Source: Bacteroides finegoldii DSM 17565
GTDB taxonomy: Bacteria; Bacteroidota; Bacteroidia; Bacteroidales; Bacteroidaceae
Direction of reading: 5' to 3'
DNA: 64,000 nucleotides
Assembly: GCF_000156195.1 (NCBI RefSeq)
Contig: NZ_GG688319.1
Span: forward strand, 1-64,000
Part shown: in pieces, positions 18,898 through 28,145 of the stretch
Layout: each line of letters starts with the position of its first letter
How positions within the stretch are numbered: the stretch's first letter is position 1
The notes under the pieces: model-generated
Database searches by the model: none
What the model was told of the DNA's origin: nothing
What the model saw: the letters and a program-made list of their open reading frames with translations, nothing else
Position numbers and translations under genes: made by a program

Positions 18898-20796
18898 TTA
18901 ACGTTGAGCACCGTAGGCTTTATATTCATCTTTAGGAACAAATGTGCCGGTTGATTTGTCGAAAGTTGCAAACAAATCAGCCACTAATTCAATATCCGGA
19001 TTTATCGCAGCACTCTGAAACATACGCAACTGCTTCCCTGAGCTAGAATATCCATAGTTATTGCCGACATTTAAATTAGCCACCGTAGAAGCATTTCCTG
19101 AGAAGAAAAATGCTCCTTTCTTAGCTTTAGACAACCAATAAAGATTATTCTTCACAGTCGCATTGGTTACGGTCCCTCTAATAAGTCCATAAACACTCGT
19201 TCCGGATGATTCTATGTCAATAAGCGTATTGGATGCCAAGTTTAAGTTCTCTATTGTTAACAAATTACTATTGCATATTTTAGCCTCCAGTACATCTGTT
19301 TCAGAAGAATTATAGATTAAGTTATTTTCGACATTAACATTCTTACTTCCCATTTGAGTCATTAAGTAGAAACCGCTTCCGCCCATTGCTATTTCAATGT
19401 CCGAATTGGTAATAATAAAATTATCCAATGTAGCTTTAGACGCACCTCCCATCGCAAATCCCTTAGTAACAACTAGATTCTCTATTTTACAATGGTCCAT
19501 CACTATATTCACACCTGTCTCACCCATCACACGCAATGGATAATGAAATGAATCTTGATTTACAACTTTATTCAAAAGAGCCACATTCTGACAAACAAAT
19601 GTCCTATTCAAATAAATCTGCTTAGTCACCGTTAATTTTATATCTGTTATCTCTTCCGTATTTGGCAGGATAATTAAATCTGTCACACCCGAAATAGGCA
19701 AATCATAAATCAACGACTTTCCATTTTCAGAAATGAAATAGACACCACCTTCAGTCAATTTACCATCTGCAGGAACAGCCTTAATATCACCATATAATTC
19801 TCTTGTTATTTCCAATCCACCTACACGGATCGCTTGACCATCATTATATTTTCCTTCATTTGTGTTCAGTTCTTTCGGTGTTTTCACTTTTATCTTATCT
19901 ACCGCCCACAATGAACCTTTCTGCACCTGAACAGTTATATCGGAAGTGTTATTCGCAGCAGCACGAGTATTCATAGTCTTGATTGTAGCAGCAGGAGCAT
20001 AGATATACAATTTATAATTGTTACCTTTATCATCCGCAGTTTCCAGTTCACTCAATGTCGCCCTCCAACCCTGCGGATAAGTAACTTGCGGATTTTCACC
20101 TGTTATCTTCACAAGCACTTCTACTCTTGTATCTTTCTCGATTACCCAAAAACCCTCTTCGTCTAAACCTATGCTTGTCTTATCAATAGCGCAAGCTAAA
20201 TCGGCAACAATAGGAAGTGTATGTACCATGCCATCTGTCATTGTTACCACAAAATTATCATCTACCACTTCGGCTTTCACAAAAAACTGATCGCCCAAAG
20301 AACCGTCAGCCACATTTTCACCGCCAGTTACAGGCTTCCACTCACCGTCACCAAAGCGTACCTGCCAATCACCATCCTGCACACGGAACTCAGGATAACC
20401 TTCACCATTTTTTCCCGGCTCACCTATGGCTATCACACCGGTAGGTTCTCCATTGATATACCACATTTTATCTTCTCCTACTGTAACTTCAGGCTCATTT
20501 ATAGTTCCAGGTTTACCTATAGTCAACGTCAATTCCGTACCATCGCTCAGAACAATTTTCTTCTGTGTAACCTCTCCATTATCGGTTACATTCTTCACCT
20601 CACTGATTGTCTTATTCTGCGTGTCAAGAATATAAGCTATCACCGCCAAATTATCATTCAACAATTTCACCTGTTCCTCAATAAGCGTCACCCTATCTTT
20701 CAGGTCGTTCACATCATCTTTCAAATCATCCGTTGTACAACCTGTAACGGCAAAGATCATCAAGAAGAAAAGTATATACAATTTTATGTACTTCAT
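18898..20796 (-). CDS. DUF4988-type surface lipoprotein with beta-helix C-terminus
   Basis: A 632-residue lipoprotein (C20, ending AVTGC). The N-terminal coiled coil (LKDDVNDLKDRVTLIEEQV) is strikingly similar to that of the 642-residue paralogue. It is followed by DUF4988-type segments with DGDWQVRFGDGEWKPV, an all-beta middle part (about 215-310) and an asparagine-rich parallel beta-helix (about 330-620; for example VENNLIYNSSETDV and VKNNLYWLSKAKKG). No catalytic residues are recognisable. It lies directly after the DUF5017 gene in the operon (20 bp). Binding of glycosaminoglycan at the cell surface is a plausible role by position. A lyase fold with lost or unknown activity is the alternative. 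Confidence 0.7.
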   Translation of the reverse strand: MKYIKLYILFFLMIFAVTGCTTDDLKDDVNDLKDRVTLIEEQVKLLNDNLAVIAYILDTQNKTISEVKNVTDNGEVTQKKIVLSDGTELTLTIGKPGTINEPEVTVGEDKMWYINGEPTGVIAIGEPGKNGEGYPEFRVQDGDWQVRFGDGEWKPVTGGENVADGSLGDQFFVKAEVVDDNFVVTMTDGMVHTLPIVADLACAIDKTSIGLDEEGFWVIEKDTRVEVLVKITGENPQVTYPQGWRATLSELETADDKGNNYKLYIYAPAATIKTMNTRAAANNTSDITVQVQKGSLWAVDKIKVKTPKELNTNEGKYNDGQAIRVGGLEITRELYGDIKAVPADGKLTEGGVYFISENGKSLIYDLPISGVTDLIILPNTEEITDIKLTVTKQIYLNRTFVCQNVALLNKVVNQDSFHYPLRVMGETGVNIVMDHCKIENLVVTKGFAMGGASKATLDNFIITNSDIEIAMGGSGFYLMTQMGSKNVNVENNLIYNSSETDVLEAKICNSNLLTIENLNLASNTLIDIESSGTSVYGLIRGTVTNATVKNNLYWLSKAKKGAFFFSGNASTVANLNVGNNYGYSSSGKQLRMFQSAAINPDIELVADLFATFDKSTGTFVPKDEYKAYGAQR

Positions 20797-20816
20797 AATC
20801 TGTATAGTATTTAAAG

Positions 20817-21935
20817 TTATTCTGTTACATTGATTATCAACTCACAAACCTTAGAATCCTCATGTGCATAACTAAAATTATTCATCAGGAATGTAGCGGT
20901 ATAAGTACCCACCTGATCGTATGTATAACTATAAGTATCCACATCCAAAGAAACATCTTTTACCTTCACGGGTAAATCTGGTTCCGGACATTCAAGGAAA
21001 TTCAAATAATCAGAAACCAACCAAGTATATTTCCAATCAAAACCAGAAGCCGCTCCTGTAACGGTGAATCCGCCATTTGCTATACTGCTCAAATTCCACA
21101 TACCCGAAACTCCTGTTGATACAGAACCATACTCACGGTCTTTGGGCATATTAATCTCATCCTGATCCTTAAACACTGTTTTATTCTTCATATTCAAAGG
21201 AGTAAAGCCGAAAGAAGATGCATAAGCAGTTGTCACACGTCCGTTTCTCCAAGTTGTTTCAACACGCATACCAGTAAAGTTGAATGTAGACTGAGGGATA
21301 GGAGTTCCATCACTATAAGTTGGATAATCTGATGCCTTTTTCCCATCTTTATTCAGCACAATAGCCAGTGTAAACTTTTTACCTATAAATTCTTTTACTG
21401 ATCTACTATAATTTAGCGCACTGGCAGCACTACCTAACACTTTGTTAGGCAACTCTTCCCGTGATATCAAAGCTTTCCATTCTGTCGTTTTTTCTACTAA
21501 AATCGAGTCCGCTTCAAAATCAGTCTTACTCATTCCCGGAAAAAATGTAGTAGTTTCTAAATTAGGGGCTTGTTCTTCAGCCATATAAAAGACATCCAAT
21601 TGGTTAGTACATGAATTTGCATTTCCTGTTGCTGTCCAAATTCCAAACTTCAACTCACACGATTCAACATCTTCAGCCGAATATTCTTTCCGATCTCGAT
21701 AGACATATTGATGACCAAGCTCACCACTAAAGAAAGACACATAATCCGGATCACCATGAAGAAGGAATGTGATCGGAGTTCCTTTCTTTACAGTCAAGAT
21801 ATTTCCCTCATACCTTACATTCTCATCAGTTGCCACGCTCACATTGGCATCCGTTAAATCTCGGTCCAGTTCTTTTTCACACGCAGTGAAGCAAAAAACG
21901 CCCAAGCTTAATAATAACAATTTATATGTTTTCAT
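20817..21935 (-). CDS. DUF5017 surface lipoprotein, candidate SusE-like glycan-binding protein
   Basis: A 372-residue lipoprotein (C19) with an N-terminal PKD-like/DUF5017 segment; the phrase DYVSFFSGELGHQYVYRDR is typical of that family. A C-terminal beta-sandwich (about 220-372) ends in a PKD-like strand pattern. It is encoded immediately after susD, the place usually taken by SusE-like surface glycan-binding proteins, with a 42-bp gap. Ligand binding is inferred from family and position; no experiment-based motif can be pointed to. Confidence 0.75.
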   Translation of the reverse strand: MKTYKLLLLSLGVFCFTACEKELDRDLTDANVSVATDENVRYEGNILTVKKGTPITFLLHGDPDYVSFFSGELGHQYVYRDRKEYSAEDVESCELKFGIWTATGNANSCTNQLDVFYMAEEQAPNLETTTFFPGMSKTDFEADSILVEKTTEWKALISREELPNKVLGSAASALNYSRSVKEFIGKKFTLAIVLNKDGKKASDYPTYSDGTPIPQSTFNFTGMRVETTWRNGRVTTAYASSFGFTPLNMKNKTVFKDQDEINMPKDREYGSVSTGVSGMWNLSSIANGGFTVTGAASGFDWKYTWLVSDYLNFLECPEPDLPVKVKDVSLDVDTYSYTYDQVGTYTATFLMNNFSYAHEDSKVCELIINVTE

Positions 21936-21977
21936 CGTTACATTCTTTTCTTAAATAATTAAATAAACTCAAGGTGA

Positions 21978-23789
21978 TTACCAACCGGGATTATTACCTG
22001 TAATAAGTTTGTTCACAGCTTTTTCCGCATCCGGAATCGGAAAATACTGATAAGCAGAAGTCACACGGAAAAATGGTGCAACCTGAGAACCTTGATTCCA
22101 ATTTATTCCACTTAACGCCAAATCTACTTGTTCATTCATCTTATCCACAAATTCTCCCCAACGAATTAAGTCAAAGCGACGAGTAAATTCAAAACATAAT
22201 TCCATAGCACGTTCATCTTTTATAGCATTACGGAAAGCGTTCTGCGAATTAAGATCATTTGTATTATCTGATATTCCTGCACGTATACGTACATCTCGAA
22301 GACATTCTTTTGCCAAATCTGTCGGATATCCCCAATATTCATTTTCCGCTTCGGCAACCATCAGCAACACATCTGAATAACGAAGAATAGGAAAGTTAAT
22401 AGAAGTGAGATTCTTATTTCTTTTGGCAGCAGGCTCATATTCACGACGGAACTTCGCACAACATAAATCCTTTCTTACTTCTTCTGGTGCAACAGCTTTC
22501 TTATAAACATCTCCTCTTTGACTTCCTTTATTAACGAATTCCTTACCTTCGTCCGCTCCATCATAATCATAAGATTTCTCGCCATACCATCCAGATCCTG
22601 TTACTAATTCATACAATTCCTGGTTCTCAAAAGTTCTCCCTACAATACCGGTTTTACCTTTAATATCCTTATCTGCATCCGAATCAAGCGCACGATACGT
22701 AAAAGGTGCTATGTTCCAAGTGAAACGTTCTTTATCATTATTTCTTGTATACAAATCATAAAGCTTCGGTGTAGCCCACAAGAATCCGTAAGAGTATCCC
22801 GGATCAGCCTTTCCAACCAAACTAGATTGAGAAGAAAAGTCTGCACATTGAAGCCCGATTGTATTACCAATACGTCCTTCAGAACGAACATCACCTGTAC
22901 CGTCACCTGCAAATTCTACCTCCCAAATGCTTTCATTAGAACCAGATGTATTGTACTTATCTGAACACATATCAATAAATGCATCCCAATAATCTTCTGC
23001 AAGTTCATGTCCCTCACCCATTACCAACTGTCCGAAATGACTGGCACGTTCAAAGTAAGATTTCGCTTCCGCAGGTTCCGGTTGGTCATCACGATTATGC
23101 TCACCTGCCCAAAACAAATAGACACGCGCCAAAATTCCCCATGCGGCAGACTTTGAAATACGATTAGGCTTATATCCCAGATCTTTGGCTGAAAGTAAAC
23201 CTTCATCGGCTGCCTCTTCCATCTCTTTCACTATAAACTTATAAATCACATTTTTGTCGGTACGGGCAATATCTTTGTCAGTTACAGTACCGGATGAATA
23301 AGTAGATTCCAATTTCAAAGGAACATCTCCCCAACATTGAACCAGATTAAAGTAATAGAATGCACGCAGGAAACGAGCCTCCGATTTATATTGGGCTGTT
23401 TTTTCCGCACTCATACTCGGTACATTGTCAATATGTTCAAGTAGCATATTCGCACGTTCGATACCACTATACAAATCCGCCCAGAACTGTGTAACAGCAG
23501 CGTCACTGGTTGTCGTATTGTTACAAATCAAACCTGTATTAGAAATACGTCCGGTAGACCCGCCATAAAATTCCAAGTCGTCACCGCCTGCAAGAACCAT
23601 GTAATCATTACCATAAAAAGAGGTCTGCGATAGATTTGCATAAATACCGGTCAGGAAATTGGAAACTTCCGTTTCATTTTGGAAGTAATTTTCCGGAGTA
23701 ATCTTATAAGGCTCCTTTTCCAAAAAGTCACATGAGGCCATCGTACATGCGGCTACCAAAGAAAGGAATGTTATTTTTATCGTTTTCAT
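21978..23789 (-). CDS. SusD/RagB-family glycan-binding lipoprotein
   Basis: A 603-residue SusD-like surface lipoprotein (lipobox ending C20, MASCDFLEKEPYK). It has the TPR-based fold: the early FLTGIYANL segment, the ARFLRAFYYFNLVQCWGDVPL motif near residue 137, the late FELCFEFTRRFDLIRWG motif and a PIPDAEK...NPGW C-terminus, all family hallmarks. SusD forms a lid on its SusC partner, which is encoded 37 bp upstream, and delivers bound oligosaccharide. The substrate is inferred from the operon to be glycosaminoglycan. Confidence 0.95.
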   Translation of the reverse strand: MKTIKITFLSLVAACTMASCDFLEKEPYKITPENYFQNETEVSNFLTGIYANLSQTSFYGNDYMVLAGGDDLEFYGGSTGRISNTGLICNNTTTSDAAVTQFWADLYSGIERANMLLEHIDNVPSMSAEKTAQYKSEARFLRAFYYFNLVQCWGDVPLKLESTYSSGTVTDKDIARTDKNVIYKFIVKEMEEAADEGLLSAKDLGYKPNRISKSAAWGILARVYLFWAGEHNRDDQPEPAEAKSYFERASHFGQLVMGEGHELAEDYWDAFIDMCSDKYNTSGSNESIWEVEFAGDGTGDVRSEGRIGNTIGLQCADFSSQSSLVGKADPGYSYGFLWATPKLYDLYTRNNDKERFTWNIAPFTYRALDSDADKDIKGKTGIVGRTFENQELYELVTGSGWYGEKSYDYDGADEGKEFVNKGSQRGDVYKKAVAPEEVRKDLCCAKFRREYEPAAKRNKNLTSINFPILRYSDVLLMVAEAENEYWGYPTDLAKECLRDVRIRAGISDNTNDLNSQNAFRNAIKDERAMELCFEFTRRFDLIRWGEFVDKMNEQVDLALSGINWNQGSQVAPFFRVTSAYQYFPIPDAEKAVNKLITGNNPGW

Positions 23790-23826
23790 AAATTCTTATT
23801 TATATCTATTATCTGATCAAATAATA

Positions 23827-26800
23827 TTAAAATCCTAAATTGACTCCGAAGTTGATTGCATAAGCTCTCGGATAAGCAGAGTAGTCAAGTCCCGGCGTTA
23901 AAGCACCGTTACGGATAGACACTTCAGGATCATAACCGGAATAGCCGGAGATTGTCCAAAGATTCTGCCCTGCCACATATACACGGGCATTGCCGATTCC
24001 CCACTTCTTAATTACTTTCTTCGGCAAAGTATAACCTAATGTCAGAGTTTTCAGACGTAGGAAAGAACCGTCTTCAATCACACGCGAAGAAACCACTTTA
24101 TTAGAACTTGAGTTCTTGGCAACCGGAATATCACTATACGGATTTTCCGGAGTCCAACGGTTGGCATAACTTGCATATTGGTTCAAATTACGTGAGTTGT
24201 TCACGTTTTCAAAGAACAAACGGTTGGCATTCAAAATATCGTTTCCATAAGACCATTGGAAGAAAATACTCAAGTCGAATCCTTTGTACTCGAAATCATT
24301 CGTGAAACCACCCGTATGAATAGGTAAGCCACGTCCGATCATCGTACGGTCGTTGGTATCTATCACACCATCACCATTCAGATCTTTATATTTCGGCATA
24401 CCCGGCTGTGTATTACTTTCGCTGGAGAAGTAAGGAACACCCGGACGCAACACATACGTATCACCTGATTTGTAGAAATCCTCGTATTTATAAGTACCTT
24501 CATACTGATAACCGTACATCATACCCATTGAATAACCCTTCTTGGCAATATAAGTAGGTTGCGTATTGTAGGCCTGGTCGAAATAAGCGGCAGTCAGCAA
24601 TGATGTCTGGTTTTCAGCCAGCTCCAGCACCTCATTCTTATTGAATGCAATATTGAAGTTAGTACTCCATTTAAAACCGTTTTTCTGGATGTTTACTGTA
24701 TTCAAAGTAAATTCCACACCCGAGTTACGTACTTTACCCACATTTTTCATTGCACTCTTGAAGCCTGTCGTGTAAGACAAATCGGCATCCAACAGCAGGT
24801 CACGGGTAGTCTTCATATACCAGTCAACATTGATCCCGATGCGTTCGTTAAAGAAGCCCAGATCCAAACCGACATTCCATTGTTCTGTTGTTTCCCATTT
24901 CAGATCCTTATTTAACAAGGAGATAGGCACCATACCGATACTGTTCAGGTTATTCTCAAACGGATATACACCTGTCTGAACATTATTTGAAGTTGCCTTC
25001 AACATTTTCAATAAAGCATACGTTTCATACTCGCCTACACGGTTGTTACCTGTCAACCCCCAGCTTGCACGCAACTTACCGCTAGAGATGACGGATTTAT
25101 ATTTGCTCATGAAATCTTCTTCAGTAAAGTTCCATGCCAAAGAGCCTGAAGGGAAGAAACCGTAACGGTTCTTTTTAGCAAACTTAGAAGAACCATCGAC
25201 ACGGAAAGACGCTGTCGCATAGTACTTCGATTTATAATTATAATTCACACGCCCCAAATAAGACATCATAGACCATGAAGACTTCTCCGAGCTTGTAGTA
25301 GCGGGAATACCTTCACTCATACCTGCCATTCCCATCGATTCATTCGGGATGTTGGTTGTTTTGAAAGAGTAGTATTCATAATCCGAATTCTGCAAGGTAA
25401 CACCCAGCAAAGAATTAAAGAAGTGTTTCTTCTTTATATTAGTCTGATAAGTCAAGACATTCTCGTTCAACCAAGTCAGCCGTTGATTGCGAACCACCTG
25501 AGCATTTACCTTATCTGTAGAAATAGGGCTACCGTAACGTGTCTTCGAGTTATTGAAGGTATCATTGTTACGGGCGTCGTATGTATAGCCTCCCGACACT
25601 TTCAACTTCAGACCTTTAATGAATTCATATTCCACAAATCCGTTCAACTGAAGATTGTTCGTATAATTCTTACGGTATTCATTCTTTAATGACATAATCG
25701 GATTGAAACGATAGTCATTCGTCGGCTCTACCGATGAATCGAGTGCGTTATCCATCAATGTGCTCAATGGAACATCCGGTTCAGTCACAGGACGATATCC
25801 CCATACACTATAAAACAAGTTATTCATACCACTGGATGAATATAAAGAGGTAGAACTACCTGTCTGGATAGCACGTGAATAGTTGGCTGTTATGCTCATA
25901 TTCAGTTTACCGCGACGGACTACCGTATTCATACGTGTCTGGAAGCGTTTGTAGTTTGAGTTCAGCACGATACCGTCCTGGTCAAAATAAGAAGCGGAAG
26001 CATTATAACGGACGCCTTCCGTTCCTCCCATCAAACTGACGTTATGACTCTGCTGCCAAGCGGTACGGAAAATTTCATCCTGCCAGTCATATTGTGCAAC
26101 ATTGCGATAATCTTCCAATGTCCATTGCTTACCTTCATATTCTTTCAGATAGTTTTTCTTAGTATCTGCCGGAAACATTTCGTTCTGCAACTTTACAAAC
26201 TCGTAGGCATCCATCATAGGAATCGTATTGGTAACTTTTTGCACACCGAAACTTCCATCGTACTTAAGCTGCGGCTTTCCAATCTTACCTTTCTTTGTAG
26301 TCATGATTACAACACCGTTAGCACCACGTGCTCCATAAATAGCCGTAGCCGAAGCATCCTTCAGCACATCTACTGATTCTACATCGGAGGGGTTAATAGT
26401 AGCTGCGATAGCCGGATCTTCTACAGGGAAACCATCAATGACATACAACGGAGAGTTGTCTTGAGTCAAGGAGTTATTACCACGGATAACGATATTCATC
26501 GTTCCACCCGGCATACCTTCGCCTGAACTCACATTTACTCCGGCGATACGTCCTCCCAATGTCTGATCGAATGAAGAGGAAGGGGTTTTAAGCAAATCTT
26601 CCATATTTACCTTTGCCACAGCACCGGTCAGGTCTTTCTTCTTGACCTCCTGATAACCAACGACAACAACTTCGTCCAACGTTTTTGTATCTTCTTTCAA
26701 TACAACAGACATAGGTTTCGATACATCAACCGGCAACTCCTGCGTCGTGTATCCGATAAAAGAGATAACAAGAACAGACTTCTTGTTGGGAACATTAAGT

Positions 26801-27006
26801 GAGAATTTACCGTCGAGATCGGAAGTCGTACCTTGTGTGCCTCCTTTTACTTGGATGCTTGCACCAGGAACCGATTCTCCTGTTTGATCGATGACAGTAC
26901 CCCGTACTAGTACTTGGGCCACAGCAAGAGAGAATGAAAATAAGGTTAACAGTAACACACTGAGACCTCTCTTCCATGATAACTTAAATTGGAATTCGGT
27001 TTGCAT
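23827..27006 (-). CDS. SusC/RagA-family TonB-dependent transporter
   Basis: A 1059-residue outer-membrane TonB-dependent transporter with a signal peptide (about residues 1-30). It has a carboxypeptidase-D-regulatory-like domain (VRGTVIDQTGESVPGASIQV), a TonB-box-like DEVVVVGY, a plug domain (GRIAGVNVSSGEGMPGG) and a 22-strand barrel ending in aromatic GVNLGF. It is the first gene of the minus-strand operon and should import large unsaturated glycosaminoglycan oligosaccharides with its SusD. Transcription is probably activated by the HTCS some 22 kb away at the other end of the locus. Confidence 0.96.
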   Translation of the reverse strand: MQTEFQFKLSWKRGLSVLLLTLFSFSLAVAQVLVRGTVIDQTGESVPGASIQVKGGTQGTTSDLDGKFSLNVPNKKSVLVISFIGYTTQELPVDVSKPMSVVLKEDTKTLDEVVVVGYQEVKKKDLTGAVAKVNMEDLLKTPSSSFDQTLGGRIAGVNVSSGEGMPGGTMNIVIRGNNSLTQDNSPLYVIDGFPVEDPAIAATINPSDVESVDVLKDASATAIYGARGANGVVIMTTKKGKIGKPQLKYDGSFGVQKVTNTIPMMDAYEFVKLQNEMFPADTKKNYLKEYEGKQWTLEDYRNVAQYDWQDEIFRTAWQQSHNVSLMGGTEGVRYNASASYFDQDGIVLNSNYKRFQTRMNTVVRRGKLNMSITANYSRAIQTGSSTSLYSSSGMNNLFYSVWGYRPVTEPDVPLSTLMDNALDSSVEPTNDYRFNPIMSLKNEYRKNYTNNLQLNGFVEYEFIKGLKLKVSGGYTYDARNNDTFNNSKTRYGSPISTDKVNAQVVRNQRLTWLNENVLTYQTNIKKKHFFNSLLGVTLQNSDYEYYSFKTTNIPNESMGMAGMSEGIPATTSSEKSSWSMMSYLGRVNYNYKSKYYATASFRVDGSSKFAKKNRYGFFPSGSLAWNFTEEDFMSKYKSVISSGKLRASWGLTGNNRVGEYETYALLKMLKATSNNVQTGVYPFENNLNSIGMVPISLLNKDLKWETTEQWNVGLDLGFFNERIGINVDWYMKTTRDLLLDADLSYTTGFKSAMKNVGKVRNSGVEFTLNTVNIQKNGFKWSTNFNIAFNKNEVLELAENQTSLLTAAYFDQAYNTQPTYIAKKGYSMGMMYGYQYEGTYKYEDFYKSGDTYVLRPGVPYFSSESNTQPGMPKYKDLNGDGVIDTNDRTMIGRGLPIHTGGFTNDFEYKGFDLSIFFQWSYGNDILNANRLFFENVNNSRNLNQYASYANRWTPENPYSDIPVAKNSSSNKVVSSRVIEDGSFLRLKTLTLGYTLPKKVIKKWGIGNARVYVAGQNLWTISGYSGYDPEVSIRNGALTPGLDYSAYPRAYAINFGVNLGF

Positions 27007-27045
27007 ACTATTCGTTTTACATTTAAAATTAGATTAGTCAATGCG

Positions 27046-27053
27046 CAAATTTA
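27046..27053 (-). promoter_or_regulatory. Candidate promoter for susC operon (TTGG-N20-TAAATTTG)
   Basis: On the minus strand TAAATTTG fits the TAnnTTTG -7 consensus. About 20 bp further upstream lies TTGG, a near match to the -33 TTTG. Transcription would begin roughly 35-40 nt before the susC ATG. A second minus-strand box is present at 27115-27122, so the true start is uncertain. Confidence 0.45.
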
Positions 27054-27114
27054 AAGATACATCCACAATTTTACCAACCAAAATTATTCAATTATGGTAC
27101 AAAAACATACATAT

Positions 27115-27137
27115 CAAAGATATTCGATATATCTTTG
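27115..27137. promoter_or_regulatory. Palindromic pair of divergent -7 boxes between susC and dus
   Basis: CAAAGATAT (27115-27123) and ATATCTTTG (27129-27137) form an inverted repeat. Each half is a TATCTTTG -7 box: the left one faces susC (minus strand) and the right one faces the dihydrouridine synthase (plus strand). Their -33 regions would overlap, so RNA polymerase could not easily use both at once. This box also shows that the dihydrouridine synthase must start at the ATG at 27153 rather than the TTG at 27135, which lies inside it. Confidence 0.5.
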
Positions 27138-27152
27138 TGCAAAAAGAGCATT

Positions 27153-28094
27153 ATGCAACAGCTACCCATTCATTTCGCCCCACTACAAGGCTATACAGAA
27201 GCATTTTACCGCAATGCGCATGCTGCCGTTTTCGGTGGTATAGACACTTATTATACCCCGTTTGTACGAATTGAGAAGGAAAGTTTCAGGAATAAAGATA
27301 TCAGAGAGATTGATTTCGCAAACAATCATGTGCCGCATTTAGTTCCTCAGTTGATTGCTCCGTCCGCAGAAAAAGCGGAGACCATTCTTTCCCTTTTCAT
27401 TGAAAAAGGATATGGCGAAGCAGACATCAATCTGGGATGTCCTTTCCCTATTTTAGCCAAACGGCATAACGGCTCGGGAATACTTCCTTATCCGGAAGAG
27501 GTCAAGACATTATTAGGTATAGTCGTAAAGTACCCGCAAATCCGCTTTTCCGTAAAAATGAGATTAGGCTGGGAAAATCCGGAGGAGTGTCTCGCCATCG
27601 CTCCCCTATTAAACGACCTTCCTCTAAGACAGGTAACGATGCATCCCCGCTTGGGCAAACAGCAATATAAAGGAGACGTAGACCTCGAAGGCTTTGCCGC
27701 TTTTCAAAGCGTTTGCAAACATCCGCTTATTTATAACGGTGATATAAAAAGACGGGAAGATATCCTGCGCATCCAAGAGCAGTTTCCCATGCTGGCGGGA
27801 GTAATGATCGGACGGGGATTACTAGCCAATCCGGCATTGGCACTGGAATACAAAGAGAACCGTACACTATCCGCCGATGAAATGAGAAACAAGCTACACT
27901 CCATGCACACATCCGTATACAGCCAATATGCCGCACAATTGGAAGGAGGGGAAGGGCAACTGCTCAATAAAATGAAAACCTTCTGGGAATACCTGGCACC
28001 TGAAGCAGACCGGAAATTGCTAAAAGCAATCCATAAAAGCGGCACATTCCAGAAGTACAACCAAGCCGTTCTTAGCTTTTTTGGTCAACGATAA
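27153..28094 (+). CDS. dus: tRNA-dihydrouridine synthase
   Basis: A 313-residue FMN-dependent enzyme that reduces uridine to dihydrouridine in the D-loop of tRNA. It has the TIM-barrel start FAPLQGYTEAFYR, the catalytic cysteine C96 in INLGCPFP, the SVKMRLGW strand, HPRLGKQQYKG and the phosphate-binding GVMIGRGLLANP. The length is typical for short Dus proteins. The ATG at 27153 is preferred over an upstream in-frame TTG that falls inside the promoter box. It is a housekeeping gene enclosed by glycosaminoglycan genes and transcribed away from susC. I see no functional link to the locus. Confidence 0.93.
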   Translation: MQQLPIHFAPLQGYTEAFYRNAHAAVFGGIDTYYTPFVRIEKESFRNKDIREIDFANNHVPHLVPQLIAPSAEKAETILSLFIEKGYGEADINLGCPFPILAKRHNGSGILPYPEEVKTLLGIVVKYPQIRFSVKMRLGWENPEECLAIAPLLNDLPLRQVTMHPRLGKQQYKGDVDLEGFAAFQSVCKHPLIYNGDIKRREDILRIQEQFPMLAGVMIGRGLLANPALALEYKENRTLSADEMRNKLHSMHTSVYSQYAAQLEGGEGQLLNKMKTFWEYLAPEADRKLLKAIHKSGTFQKYNQAVLSFFGQR

Positions 28095-28116
28095 GTTAAT
28101 TGACGGTTATTTTTTG

Positions 28117-28124
28117 TAATTTTG
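28117..28124 (+). promoter_or_regulatory. Bacteroides -7 box (TAATTTTG) for porin-like gene
   Basis: TAATTTTG matches TAnnTTTG and lies 29 bp before the ATG at 28146, giving a leader of about 15-20 nt. It overlaps an in-frame TTG at 28122, which is therefore not the start codon. Confidence 0.5.
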
Positions 28125-28145
28125 CGCCCGTCTATAAACAAACAC

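Noticed and set aside
27135..27152. Upstream TTG start for the dihydrouridine synthase
   Set aside because: The TTG lies inside the TATCTTTG promoter box; the ATG at 27153 starts the conserved fold.
27153..28094. Dihydrouridine synthase as a functional member of the glycosaminoglycan PUL
   Set aside because: It is a universal tRNA-modification enzyme with its own promoter; proximity alone is not evidence of a role in glycan use.
28122..28145. TTG start for the porin-like protein
   Set aside because: It overlaps the TAATTTTG box, and the extra residues precede a normal signal peptide.
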